Position numbers and translations under genes: made by a program | In this document: in pieces, positions 45,189 to 52,268 of the stretch | Position numbering within the stretch: the stretch's first letter is position 1 | Layout of the letters: every line of letters begins with the position of its first letter | Assembly: GCA_002391225.1 (NCBI GenBank) | Contig: DGRV01000036.1 | Span: 1 to 53,469, forward strand | Direction of reading: 5' to 3' | Source of the DNA: Christensenella sp. UBA4379 | Lineage (GTDB): Bacteria > Bacillota > Clostridia > Christensenellales > Aristaeellaceae | Length of the DNA: 53,469 bases | The notes under the pieces: model-generated | Databases searched by the model: none | The model's input: the letters and a program-made list of their open reading frames with translations, nothing else | Told to the model about the DNA's origin: nothing

Positions 45189-45896
45189 TTAATCGTCCAT
45201 TTCAAAAACCAGTGTGACGGAGGCGCTGACGGATACGGACCCGGACTGGATTTCCGTGCTGGCCGCCGCGTCTTCCGTGACGCCGCTGGCCATCTTGAAG
45301 GAACGGGAGTTCATCACCGCACCGTATTCGTTGCTGGAGAAGCTGATGTTTTGGATGTCTCCCAGGGAAACGCCGGCCGCTTCACAGAGAACCTGCGCTT
45401 TTTCCCTGCCGTCCTGTACGGCCTGCTGCATGGCCTGCTTGTACGCTTCCTGTGCCTTGCTGGAGGTAAAGGAAATGCTGTTCACGGCGTTCGCCCCGGC
45501 CTGCACCGTCAGGTCGATCAGCTTCCCGACGGAAGCGATGTCCCGGACCGTGATGTTCAGCATGTGGTTGACCTGATAAACCTGCTTTTCAGCGCCGTTC
45601 CTGTCCATATCTGTGTAGCTGTAAATGCTGAATTCGGCGGTGGCGATGTCCTTCGCCTGGACATTCGCGGCTTCCAGGGCCGCTTTGATCGAGGCGATCT
45701 TCTCCGCGCTTTCCGTCTGGGCGGCCCCCAGGTCCTCGCTTTTGATCCGCACGCCGATGTTGAGCTCCGCCAGGTCCGCCTCCAGATAGATGGTGGCGGA
45801 GCCGGTCACGCTGATGCTGGGCTTTTCCGCGCAGGCGGGGAGGGCGGCGAGCAGCAGGGCCAGGGTAATCGTAGCGCATTTGAGCATGGTCTTCAT
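45189..45896 (-). CDS. SIMPL-domain (DUF541) exported protein
   Basis: A 235-residue secreted protein with a signal peptide (MLKCATITLALLLAALPACA) and one SIMPL domain, starting ISVTGSATIYLEADLAELNIGV. SIMPL/DUF541 proteins of bacteria are envelope proteins of uncertain function, sometimes linked to oxidative or surface stress. The Cys in LPACAE could serve as a lipid attachment site (LPAC), making it a possible lipoprotein. It overlaps the anti-sigma gene by four bases (ATGA). Confidence 0.85.
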   Translation of the reverse strand: MKTMLKCATITLALLLAALPACAEKPSISVTGSATIYLEADLAELNIGVRIKSEDLGAAQTESAEKIASIKAALEAANVQAKDIATAEFSIYSYTDMDRNGAEKQVYQVNHMLNITVRDIASVGKLIDLTVQAGANAVNSISFTSSKAQEAYKQAMQQAVQDGREKAQVLCEAAGVSLGDIQNISFSSNEYGAVMNSRSFKMASGVTEDAAASTEIQSGSVSVSASVTLVFEMDD

Positions 45897-47161
45897 GGGT
45901 TTTTCTCCTTTCTGGTTTTCAGAATCAAATGAATCATGAATAAGATGACGGCCGGGACAGCCGCCCAGGGAAGGGCCATGACCAGGAACAGGCAGAGGTT
46001 TTGAAGAAACTCTCCGAAGGCCCGGAGGGACAGGCTCATCCCGTTTTTCAGTCGGTTCAGAAAGCCGCCGTCCGTCTGCCGGACGGACTGAGCGGGCGTT
46101 TCCTCGTTCAGGCTGATGGAAACTGTACTAAAGGAAACGCTCTGGTCCAGATGGTTGATCTGTCCAGTCAGGGCTTCCACGGTGGACTGGGCCTCCGTAA
46201 GGTTGCGCTCGATCTGCATCAGGTCGCTGACGTTCTCCGCCTGATCGAGGAGCTCGCGCAGCCTGTCCCGCTGAACGGTCGCGTTGTCCAGCCGGCCGCG
46301 GAGATCCTTGTACTGTTCGGTCATATTTTCAGCGCTGACGTCTTTCTGCGTGATGCGGCCGGTAGCGGTTTCAAGCGTCTCTAAAAATCGGTCCAGATGC
46401 TCCGCCGGAATCCGGGCGGTCAGATAAGCGTTTCTTGTCCCGGAACGGTTCTGGCTCGTATTGGAGGAGGAAAGCTGTCCGCCCTGGTCGGTAACGGCGG
46501 TTTGCGTCAAAAGCAGGTCGTGGTCAAAATCTGACGTCACGATCTCAATATAAGCATTCCGGACGATGTGCTCCGAGGGTTCTTCAGCCGCTGTAGCCGC
46601 ATCGCTGACGGTGACGAGTTCCTCCGCATCATCGAATTCCATTTCCACTTCTTCCGCCGGCGCATTCGCCGCGCCCATATCATAGCTCGCGGCCATCATG
46701 GGCGCCTCTGCCGCTTCCTCCAAGGCATCTTCCTCGTAAACCGCGCCTGCCGTACCGTTGTTTCTTTGGGCGGCGCCATTCAGCTTTTTAGCGACGATTG
46801 AAGCGACCGTCCCATCGTCGTTCGCCGGAGCGGATGGCGCCTGCTCCGCTGCGGGCGTACTCAGGTTCAGACGTCCAACGCGCAACGCGCCGGCGGTCAG
46901 GATGACCAGGGAGGCGGCGATGCTGGCAACCCTTGCCCAGGCCGGGTATTTCCGTACCTTTTTAGAACCCGCTTCCTTGAGCACCGCCTGCCGCCAGGCG
47001 CTGGCGGCGGATTCCGGGATATCTTCGTGCGGCATCAGGGATTTCAGATCACTTTTCAAGAGACAAGAAGAACAGACTACGGTATGTTTATCCATCTCTT
47101 CGAGCTCTTTTTCGCTCAGGCTGTCCTGATGCAGCCTTTCTTCAAATTCATCGCAATTCAC
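45893..47161 (-). CDS. Anti-sigma factor: zinc-finger domain fused to DUF4349
   Basis: A 422-residue membrane protein. The cytoplasmic N-terminus has the anti-sigma zinc motif HTVVCSSC (H-x3-C-x2-C, about residues 26-33). A first membrane helix follows (about 78-95), then a long Ala/Glu-rich linker. The DUF4349 domain (about 190-370, IVRNAYIEIVTSDFD to SISLNEE) includes a coiled coil, and a C-terminal helix ends the protein. It should hold the preceding ECF sigma factor inactive. The GTG at 47161 lies after AAAGGAGG and inside the end of the sigma gene. Confidence 0.82.
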   Translation of the reverse strand: MNCDEFEERLHQDSLSEKELEEMDKHTVVCSSCLLKSDLKSLMPHEDIPESAASAWRQAVLKEAGSKKVRKYPAWARVASIAASLVILTAGALRVGRLNLSTPAAEQAPSAPANDDGTVASIVAKKLNGAAQRNNGTAGAVYEEDALEEAAEAPMMAASYDMGAANAPAEEVEMEFDDAEELVTVSDAATAAEEPSEHIVRNAYIEIVTSDFDHDLLLTQTAVTDQGGQLSSSNTSQNRSGTRNAYLTARIPAEHLDRFLETLETATGRITQKDVSAENMTEQYKDLRGRLDNATVQRDRLRELLDQAENVSDLMQIERNLTEAQSTVEALTGQINHLDQSVSFSTVSISLNEETPAQSVRQTDGGFLNRLKNGMSLSLRAFGEFLQNLCLFLVMALPWAAVPAVILFMIHLILKTRKEKNP

Positions 47162-47729
47162 TGCGGGGCTTCCTCCTTTCTTCCGTACTGACGGTGCTCC
47201 GCGCAAAGAGGTCGGCATGCTGGTTCAGTCTCTTTTGCAGGGCGCTCCTGGCGCGGTTCAGACCGCTTTTCACCGTGCCGACCGGCTGGCTGAGAATATC
47301 GGCAATTTCCTCGTAGGGCAGTCCCTGAACATCCCGGAGTATGATCAGTGTCCGGGCCTCCGGCCTCATCTCGTCCAGGGCTTCGCTCAGGATCCGCATC
47401 CGCTCCGTGCGCTCCAGGCTGTCATAAGGGCCCGGGGAGCTGTCTTTGAGTTCTTCGCCGTCCTCCTGGATGTCCTCGATCGAAAGGATGTTCTTTCGTT
47501 TCCTGGTCATGTCGATGCAGACGTGGACGGCGATTTTTCTAAGCCAGGTCTGAATCTGGGCTTCCCTCCGAAACCGGCTGAAGGACCGGAACGCCCGGAG
47601 CATCGTTTCCTGCAGGGCGTCTTCCGCGTCCTGGCGGCTTCCCAGAAAGCTGTAGCAGGTCAGGTATATATTTTTTTCAAATGGAGCTGCCATTTCGATA
47701 AATTCGTTCGCTTCGTTTCCCTTTTGCAA
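47148..47729 (-). CDS. ECF-type RNA polymerase sigma factor
   Basis: A 193-residue sigma-70 family member with only regions 2 and 4. Region 2 includes GSRQDAEDALQETMLRAFRS and WLRKIAVHVCIDMTRKRK; region 4 includes LRDVQGLPYEEIADILSQP and GTVKSGLNRAR. The TTG at 47729 is preferred, eight bases after AGGAGG, because the in-frame GTG at 47738 abuts that site. It is the first gene of a sigma/anti-sigma/SIMPL operon and has an ECF-type promoter upstream, indicating autoregulation. Confidence 0.92.
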   Translation of the reverse strand: MQKGNEANEFIEMAAPFEKNIYLTCYSFLGSRQDAEDALQETMLRAFRSFSRFRREAQIQTWLRKIAVHVCIDMTRKRKNILSIEDIQEDGEELKDSSPGPYDSLERTERMRILSEALDEMRPEARTLIILRDVQGLPYEEIADILSQPVGTVKSGLNRARSALQKRLNQHADLFARSTVSTEERRKPRSELR

Positions 47730-47756
47730 GGATCGCACCTCCTTTCATCAGAATAA

Positions 47757-47782
47757 GACGTAATCCAGCGCGATTTTGTTCC
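47757..47782 (-). promoter_or_regulatory. ECF-type autoregulatory promoter of the sigma operon
   Basis: On the - strand GGAAC (47782-47778) is followed after exactly 17 bases by CGTC (47760-47757), the classical -35/-10 pair of SigW/SigX-type ECF factors. A start of transcription is expected near 47750, giving a short leader before the sigma TTG at 47729. Confidence 0.75.
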
Positions 47783-47789
47783 CGTTTGA

Positions 47790-47818
47790 TTGACGAAAAT
47801 GAAAATTTCGTCTATGAT
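47790..47818 (+). promoter_or_regulatory. galE promoter with an internal inverted repeat
   Basis: TTGACG (47790-47795) and TATGAT (47813-47818) are 17 bases apart. Between them GACGAAA (47792-47798) and TTTCGTC (47806-47812) form an inverted repeat spaced by seven bases, placed where a repressor could block polymerase. The galE ATG is 42 bases downstream behind AAGGAGG. Confidence 0.65.
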
Positions 47819-47859
47819 ATGGAAGAAATAAAAATCCTTTCGGATCAAGGAGGAAGCGT

Positions 47860-48873
47860 ATGACAGTTCTTCTGACGGGCGGAGCCGGCTATATCGGTTC
47901 GCATACAGCCCTGAGCATTTTAAACAGCGGCAAAGAAGTCGTCGTGCTGGACAACCTCAGCAACGCGAGCCCCGAGGCCCTGACCCGGGTAGAGCAGCTC
48001 ACCGGGAAAAAAGCGCCGCTGGTCGTGGGGGACTGCGCCAATCGGGAAGACCTGGAAAAGGTATTTTCCCAGTACAAGATCGATCAGGTCGTTCATTTCG
48101 CCGGCCTTAAGGCGGTGGGCGAGTCCGTGGCCAAGCCGCTTATGTATTACCGGAACAACCTGGACGCGACGCTGACGCTGCTGGAAGTCATGCAGGAGCA
48201 TGGGTGCTTTGACATCGTCTTTTCTTCCTCCGCCACGGTGTACGGGACCATTCAGGAAATGCCGCTCAAAGAGACCTTCCCGCTGGGCTGCACCAATCCT
48301 TACGGCTGGACCAAGTTCATGAGCGAGCAGATCCTCCGGGACACCGGGAAGGCGGACCCCCGGTTCCATATCGTGCTTCTCCGCTATTTTAACCCCGTCG
48401 GCGCCCATGAAAGCGGTCAGATCGGCGAAGACCCCTCCGGGATTCCCAATAACCTGATGCCCTTCATCTGCCAGGTCGCCCGGGGGAGATTAAAGGAACT
48501 CGCCGTTTTCGGAAACGACTATCCCACGAAGGACGGAACTGGGGTGCGTGATTTTATCCACGTCATGGACCTGGCGGAAGGTCATCTGGCTGCCCTGTCC
48601 TATGCAGAAAAGCATGCTGGGGTGGAGGTCTTCAACCTGGGTACCGGGACCGGGTACAGCGTGCTGGACCTGGTGCATACCTTTGAAAAAGTCAATCAGA
48701 TAAAGGTGCCTTACCGGATCGCTCCGCGTCGTCCGGGGGACATTGCGACCTGCTACGCGGATCCTTCCAAAGCAAAAGAGATGCTGGGCTGGAGCGCCAA
48801 GCGGTCCCTGGAAGACATGTGCCGGGACGCCTGGAACTGGCAGAAGAACAATCCGGACGGTTACCGCCGATAA
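47860..48873 (+). CDS. galE: UDP-glucose 4-epimerase
   Basis: A 337-residue short-chain dehydrogenase-type epimerase. The NAD motif is GGAGYIGSH at 7-15, and the catalytic YxxxK occurs in NPYGWTKFMSEQ near 147-152, with the Ser of SSSATVYG preceding it. It interconverts UDP-glucose and UDP-galactose for Leloir metabolism or surface glycans. It leads a four-gene run with GH5, a small unknown protein and a CpsB-type phosphatase. Length matches the family (about 338). Confidence 0.95.
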   Translation: MTVLLTGGAGYIGSHTALSILNSGKEVVVLDNLSNASPEALTRVEQLTGKKAPLVVGDCANREDLEKVFSQYKIDQVVHFAGLKAVGESVAKPLMYYRNNLDATLTLLEVMQEHGCFDIVFSSSATVYGTIQEMPLKETFPLGCTNPYGWTKFMSEQILRDTGKADPRFHIVLLRYFNPVGAHESGQIGEDPSGIPNNLMPFICQVARGRLKELAVFGNDYPTKDGTGVRDFIHVMDLAEGHLAALSYAEKHAGVEVFNLGTGTGYSVLDLVHTFEKVNQIKVPYRIAPRRPGDIATCYADPSKAKEMLGWSAKRSLEDMCRDAWNWQKNNPDGYRR

Positions 48874-48893
48874 TCGGCAGGAGGGCATAAGGA

Positions 48894-49925
48894 ATGGAAA
48901 GCTGGAAAGGATATCAGCACGGCGTGAACCTTGGCGGCTGGCTGAGCCAGTGCGATTACAGCAAGGACCGCTTCGACCATTTTATTCAGGAAGAGGACAT
49001 CAAGACCATTGCCTCCTGGAAAACAGACCATGTTCGGGTTCCGGTGGACTACAACCTGGTGGAGGATGAACAGGGAAACTACCTGGAAGAAGGGTTTGCC
49101 TATATCGAAAAGGCCATCGGCTGGTGCAGGACCTACGGCCTGAACATGGTCCTCGATCTGCATAAAACTTACGGCTATTCCTTCGATGTCGGGGAAAAAC
49201 AGACCGGATTCTTTTCTGAAGAAGCCTATCAGGAACGCTTTTACCGGCTGTGGGAACAGTTTGCCCGCCGCTTTGGAGAAAACTGCGACATGCTTGCCTT
49301 TGAGCTGCTCAACGAAGTGACGGACGCTTCGGTTTCCCCGATCTGGAACCGCATCGCCGATACCTGCATCAGGCGGATCCGGGCGATCGCTCCAACCATC
49401 CCCATCCTGGTCGGCGGCTACTGGAACAACAGCATTGACGCCCTGCACGACCTGGTCCTGCCGCAGGATGAAAACATCATCTACAACTTCCACTGCTATG
49501 ACCCGGGCCTCTTTACGCATCAGGGCGCTTACTGGGTGGCCGGGATGGATCCGGCTTTCCGCTTCTCCATCCGTCAGCCGCTTTCCGTCATGCAGGAGAT
49601 TGGAAAACATTCTCCCTGGCCTCAAAGGCCGGACGAGTATGAAGGGCTCCGGATGGACGCTCCCCTGGACGCCTCCTATTTTAAACACAGGATGGCCAAG
49701 GCTGTCAAGATCGCTGAGGAGAGAAACGTCCGTCTGTACTGCGGCGAATACGGGGCGATCAACCTGGCGGACCCCGAGGATACGGTCCAATGGTACCGCG
49801 CCATTCACGAAGCCTTTGAGGAATACGGCATCGCCCGGGCCGCGTGGAGCTACAAAGAAATGGACTTTGGTCTGGTCGACGATCATATGAAAGCGGTTCT
49901 TCCCCAGATCATCGAATTGCTGTAA
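48894..49925 (+). CDS. GH5 glycoside hydrolase, apparently cytoplasmic
   Basis: A 343-residue TIM-barrel protein of glycoside hydrolase family 5. The acid/base is the Glu in FELLNEVTD (about residue 141) and the nucleophile the Glu in LYCGEYGA (about 285). The N-terminus GVNLGGWLSQ is typical of GH5 enzymes related to exo-glucanases and cellodextrinases. There is no signal peptide. With galE upstream, it probably trims imported beta-glucan or beta-mannan oligosaccharides, but substrate cannot be read from the sequence. Confidence 0.85.
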   Translation: MESWKGYQHGVNLGGWLSQCDYSKDRFDHFIQEEDIKTIASWKTDHVRVPVDYNLVEDEQGNYLEEGFAYIEKAIGWCRTYGLNMVLDLHKTYGYSFDVGEKQTGFFSEEAYQERFYRLWEQFARRFGENCDMLAFELLNEVTDASVSPIWNRIADTCIRRIRAIAPTIPILVGGYWNNSIDALHDLVLPQDENIIYNFHCYDPGLFTHQGAYWVAGMDPAFRFSIRQPLSVMQEIGKHSPWPQRPDEYEGLRMDAPLDASYFKHRMAKAVKIAEERNVRLYCGEYGAINLADPEDTVQWYRAIHEAFEEYGIARAAWSYKEMDFGLVDDHMKAVLPQIIELL

Positions 49926-49973
49926 GCTGTTTCCATACCTGTTATCAAAAATCATGCATGGAGGTTTCTGCCT

Positions 49974-50420
49974 ATGTATGACCGGCAAAAGGAAATCGCC
50001 GAGGCGATCACAGCCGGGGAAAGAGCGCTGTCCAGCCTCGCCGCCGCTGAAAAGTCCCTGTCCAGCGCGAAGAACTGGGGGATTGTGGATCTGCTCGGCG
50101 GGGGGATGCTGACCACGTTTATCAAGCGCTCCCGCATGAAGGAGGCCTCTGCCTATCTGGAAGAGGCCCGGGAGAACTTAAGAATCTTCCGCAGCGAGCT
50201 GTCGGACGTAGATTCGCTGGACGACGCTCTGCTGGACCGGAGCGATTTTCTCTCCTTCGCCGATTATTTCTTTGACGGGTTTGTCGCTGATTTCCTGGTG
50301 CAGAGCCGTATTCAGGAAACGCGGCGGAAGATCGCCCAGACGTCCTCTGCCATCCGCCGGATTATGGACAACCTCAAATACGGAGGCGGGCCCTCGGCGC
50401 CGTCCGGCGGCTTTACCTGA
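49974..50420 (+). CDS. Unrecognised 148-residue helical protein
   Basis: I do not recognise a named domain. The protein is almost all alpha-helical and charged, with heptad-like stretches (AITAGERALSSLAAAEKSLS and EETRRKI-like segments near 110-135) suggesting a coiled coil. A central glycine-rich stretch, DLLGGGMLTTFIKRSR, may form a membrane-contacting turn. A Gly/Pro/Ser tail ends it. ATG at 49974 follows ATGGAGG. It sits between GH5 and the CpsB-type gene with short gaps, so it is translated from the same message and is a genuine gene. Confidence 0.7.
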   Translation: MYDRQKEIAEAITAGERALSSLAAAEKSLSSAKNWGIVDLLGGGMLTTFIKRSRMKEASAYLEEARENLRIFRSELSDVDSLDDALLDRSDFLSFADYFFDGFVADFLVQSRIQETRRKIAQTSSAIRRIMDNLKYGGGPSAPSGGFT

Positions 50421-50443
50421 GTTTAAAGGAGCGCAGGATCAGC

Positions 50444-51157
50444 ATGTATGCGGATATGCATAACCATTTTGTCTACGGCGTGGATGACGGCTGCAAGACT
50501 AAGGAGATCATGGAAAAGCTCCTGACCGCCCTTCACGAGGACGGGATCACCAGGCTCATTTCCACGGCCCATATCACCCCTGGTCAGCGGCACTTCCCGA
50601 TGGAAGATTATCTGCTGCATTTTGAAGAGGCGAAAGCGTTTGTTAAGGCCAATCAGTGGGATCTGTCCCTTTATACCGGGAACGAGATCCTCTATACGGA
50701 CGCCGCGCCCCGTTATCTTCGGGAGAAAAAGGCGCTGACGCTGGGAAATGGCGAATTTGTCCTGGTGGAGTTCCTGCCGAATGAAAAATACCTCCGCCTG
50801 CAGGAAGCCGCGCAGAAGCTCAGGAACGCCGGCTACCGCCCGGTCTTTGCGCACATCGAGCGCTACGAAGCGATGAACGATATCAAGCACGTCCGGGAAA
50901 TCAAGCATGATTTCGGCGTCCGCCTTCAGGTGAACTGCCATTCCTTTACCGACAAACAGCCTTTTCTGCGCAAGCGCTGGCTGGGCCGTCTGATCAGGGA
51001 GGAGCTATTGGATTACGTCTCCACCGATACCCACGATATGCCCGGCCGGGAGCCCTGCATGAACGCCTGCTTTCAGGCCCTCGAAAAGGAATTCGGCCAT
51101 GAGGTCGCCAGGGCGCTGACCTGGTATGACGCCCAGGAGCTCCTGGAGGAGACTTAA
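50444..51157 (+). CDS. CpsB/CapC-type PHP-fold tyrosine phosphatase
   Basis: A 237-residue PHP-domain protein. Metal-binding motifs are DMHNHFVYGVDDG at 4-16, TAHITPG, the FAHIERY segment and the DTHDM motif near 199. This arrangement matches the manganese-dependent CpsB/YwqE tyrosine phosphatases that reverse bacterial tyrosine-kinase action in capsule synthesis. No Wzc/CpsD kinase or polymer synthesis gene is in the window, so its target is unknown. Confidence 0.85.
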   Translation: MYADMHNHFVYGVDDGCKTKEIMEKLLTALHEDGITRLISTAHITPGQRHFPMEDYLLHFEEAKAFVKANQWDLSLYTGNEILYTDAAPRYLREKKALTLGNGEFVLVEFLPNEKYLRLQEAAQKLRNAGYRPVFAHIERYEAMNDIKHVREIKHDFGVRLQVNCHSFTDKQPFLRKRWLGRLIREELLDYVSTDTHDMPGREPCMNACFQALEKEFGHEVARALTWYDAQELLEET

Positions 51158-51206
51158 AAACAGGGGAGAATTCGGCTTAAAAATCGTTGATCCCAGGCTT
51201 TCTATC

Positions 51207-51235
51207 TTGTTTTTTGGTCTTGTTGATGATATAAT
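51207..51235 (+). promoter_or_regulatory. Candidate promoter for the hydrogenase-type operon
   Basis: TTGTTT (51207-51212) and a perfect TATAAT (51230-51235) are 17 bases apart in an AT-rich 200-base gap. The first gene starts 126 bases downstream, leaving room for a leader, in which I see no clear riboswitch. Confidence 0.5.
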
Positions 51236-51360
51236 TATTCAGCATGTGCCGGTTTATGTTCAGACGTTTTTCTAAAAAAGAGGCGGCTTCGTCTGATTTG
51301 CATGTCTGAAAGGCGGCACGGTCAAAAGACTGTGAAAAAATCAAAGGAGGTCTTTTTCGC

Positions 51361-51837
51361 ATGCCCAATACAAAGGAGCAATATGACGCGCTTGACCGTG
51401 TCATAGAGGAACACATCCAGGAACCCGGTGCGCTGATGCCTGTTCTTCAGGGAGCGCAGGAAATCTTTGGCTGTGTTCCCATCGACGTGCAGAAGTACAT
51501 TGCACAGGCTCTTCATACCACGCTGAGCGACGTTTACGGTGTCGCTACCTTTTATTCCCAGTTTTCTCTTCAGCCCAAGGGCGAATACCTGGTCAGCGTC
51601 TGCCTGGGCACCGCCTGCTACGTCAAGGGCAGCCAGAAGGTGCTGGACAAGCTGTCTGAGGTGCTGAACGTGGAAGTCGGTCAGACGACCGCGGACGGCC
51701 GCTTCACCCTGCAGGCTACCCGCTGCTTGGGCGCCTGCGGTCTTGCCCCTGTCATGACCATCAATGACGAAGTGTACGGCCGCCTGACGCCGGACCAGAT
51801 TCCCGCCATCATTGACAAGTACCGCAAGGAAGCCTGA
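51361..51837 (+). CDS. hndA: NuoE/HndA-type thioredoxin-like [2Fe-2S] subunit
   Basis: A 158-residue protein of the complex I 24-kDa (NuoE) family. The four ligands of its [2Fe-2S] centre are Cys81, Cys86 (CLGTACYVKG) and Cys122, Cys126 (CLGACGLAP). In Clostridia it is the small subunit of NADP- or NAD-linked [FeFe] hydrogenase complexes (HndA/HydC) involved in electron bifurcation. It is followed by HndB-like and NuoF-like genes in the standard order. Confidence 0.9.
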   Translation: MPNTKEQYDALDRVIEEHIQEPGALMPVLQGAQEIFGCVPIDVQKYIAQALHTTLSDVYGVATFYSQFSLQPKGEYLVSVCLGTACYVKGSQKVLDKLSEVLNVEVGQTTADGRFTLQATRCLGACGLAPVMTINDEVYGRLTPDQIPAIIDKYRKEA

Positions 51838-51871
51838 AGCGCAAGCTGAAGGGATCATGGAGGAATAGAAT

Positions 51872-52246
51872 ATGAAATCACTGGCTGAATTGGAGCAGAT
51901 CAGAAAAGCGACCTTGGAAAAGATCAACCTCCGCCGGGAAGACAAGGCGGAGCTGACCCGTGTCGTGATCGGCATGGCGACCTGCGGTATCGCCGCCGGC
52001 GCCCGTCCCGTGATGCGGGCCTTTATGGATGAAATTGACAAGCGCAACCTGCAGCATGTCACCATCTCCCAGACCGGGTGCATCGGCATGTGCCGTCTGG
52101 AGCCCATGGTGGACGTGATCACCCCGGACGGAACCAAGACCACCTATGTTCACGTCAAGCCGGACATGGTGCCGCGCATCGTGGCGGAGCATATCGTCAA
52201 CAACCGTCCTGTGGAAGAATATACCATTGGCGCTGCCGAAGCGTAA
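51872..52246 (+). CDS. hndB: HndB-type [2Fe-2S] ferredoxin-like subunit
   Basis: A 124-residue thioredoxin-like ferredoxin. Cysteines in MATCGIAAGA and TGCIGMC can bind a [2Fe-2S] centre. This small subunit lies between NuoE-like and NuoF-like genes in hydrogenase operons of Clostridia and Desulfovibrio, passing electrons between flavin and iron-sulfur centres. It follows hndA by 34 bases. Confidence 0.88.
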   Translation: MKSLAELEQIRKATLEKINLRREDKAELTRVVIGMATCGIAAGARPVMRAFMDEIDKRNLQHVTISQTGCIGMCRLEPMVDVITPDGTKTTYVHVKPDMVPRIVAEHIVNNRPVEEYTIGAAEA

Positions 52247-52268
52247 CATTCAATAAGGAGACGATGAG

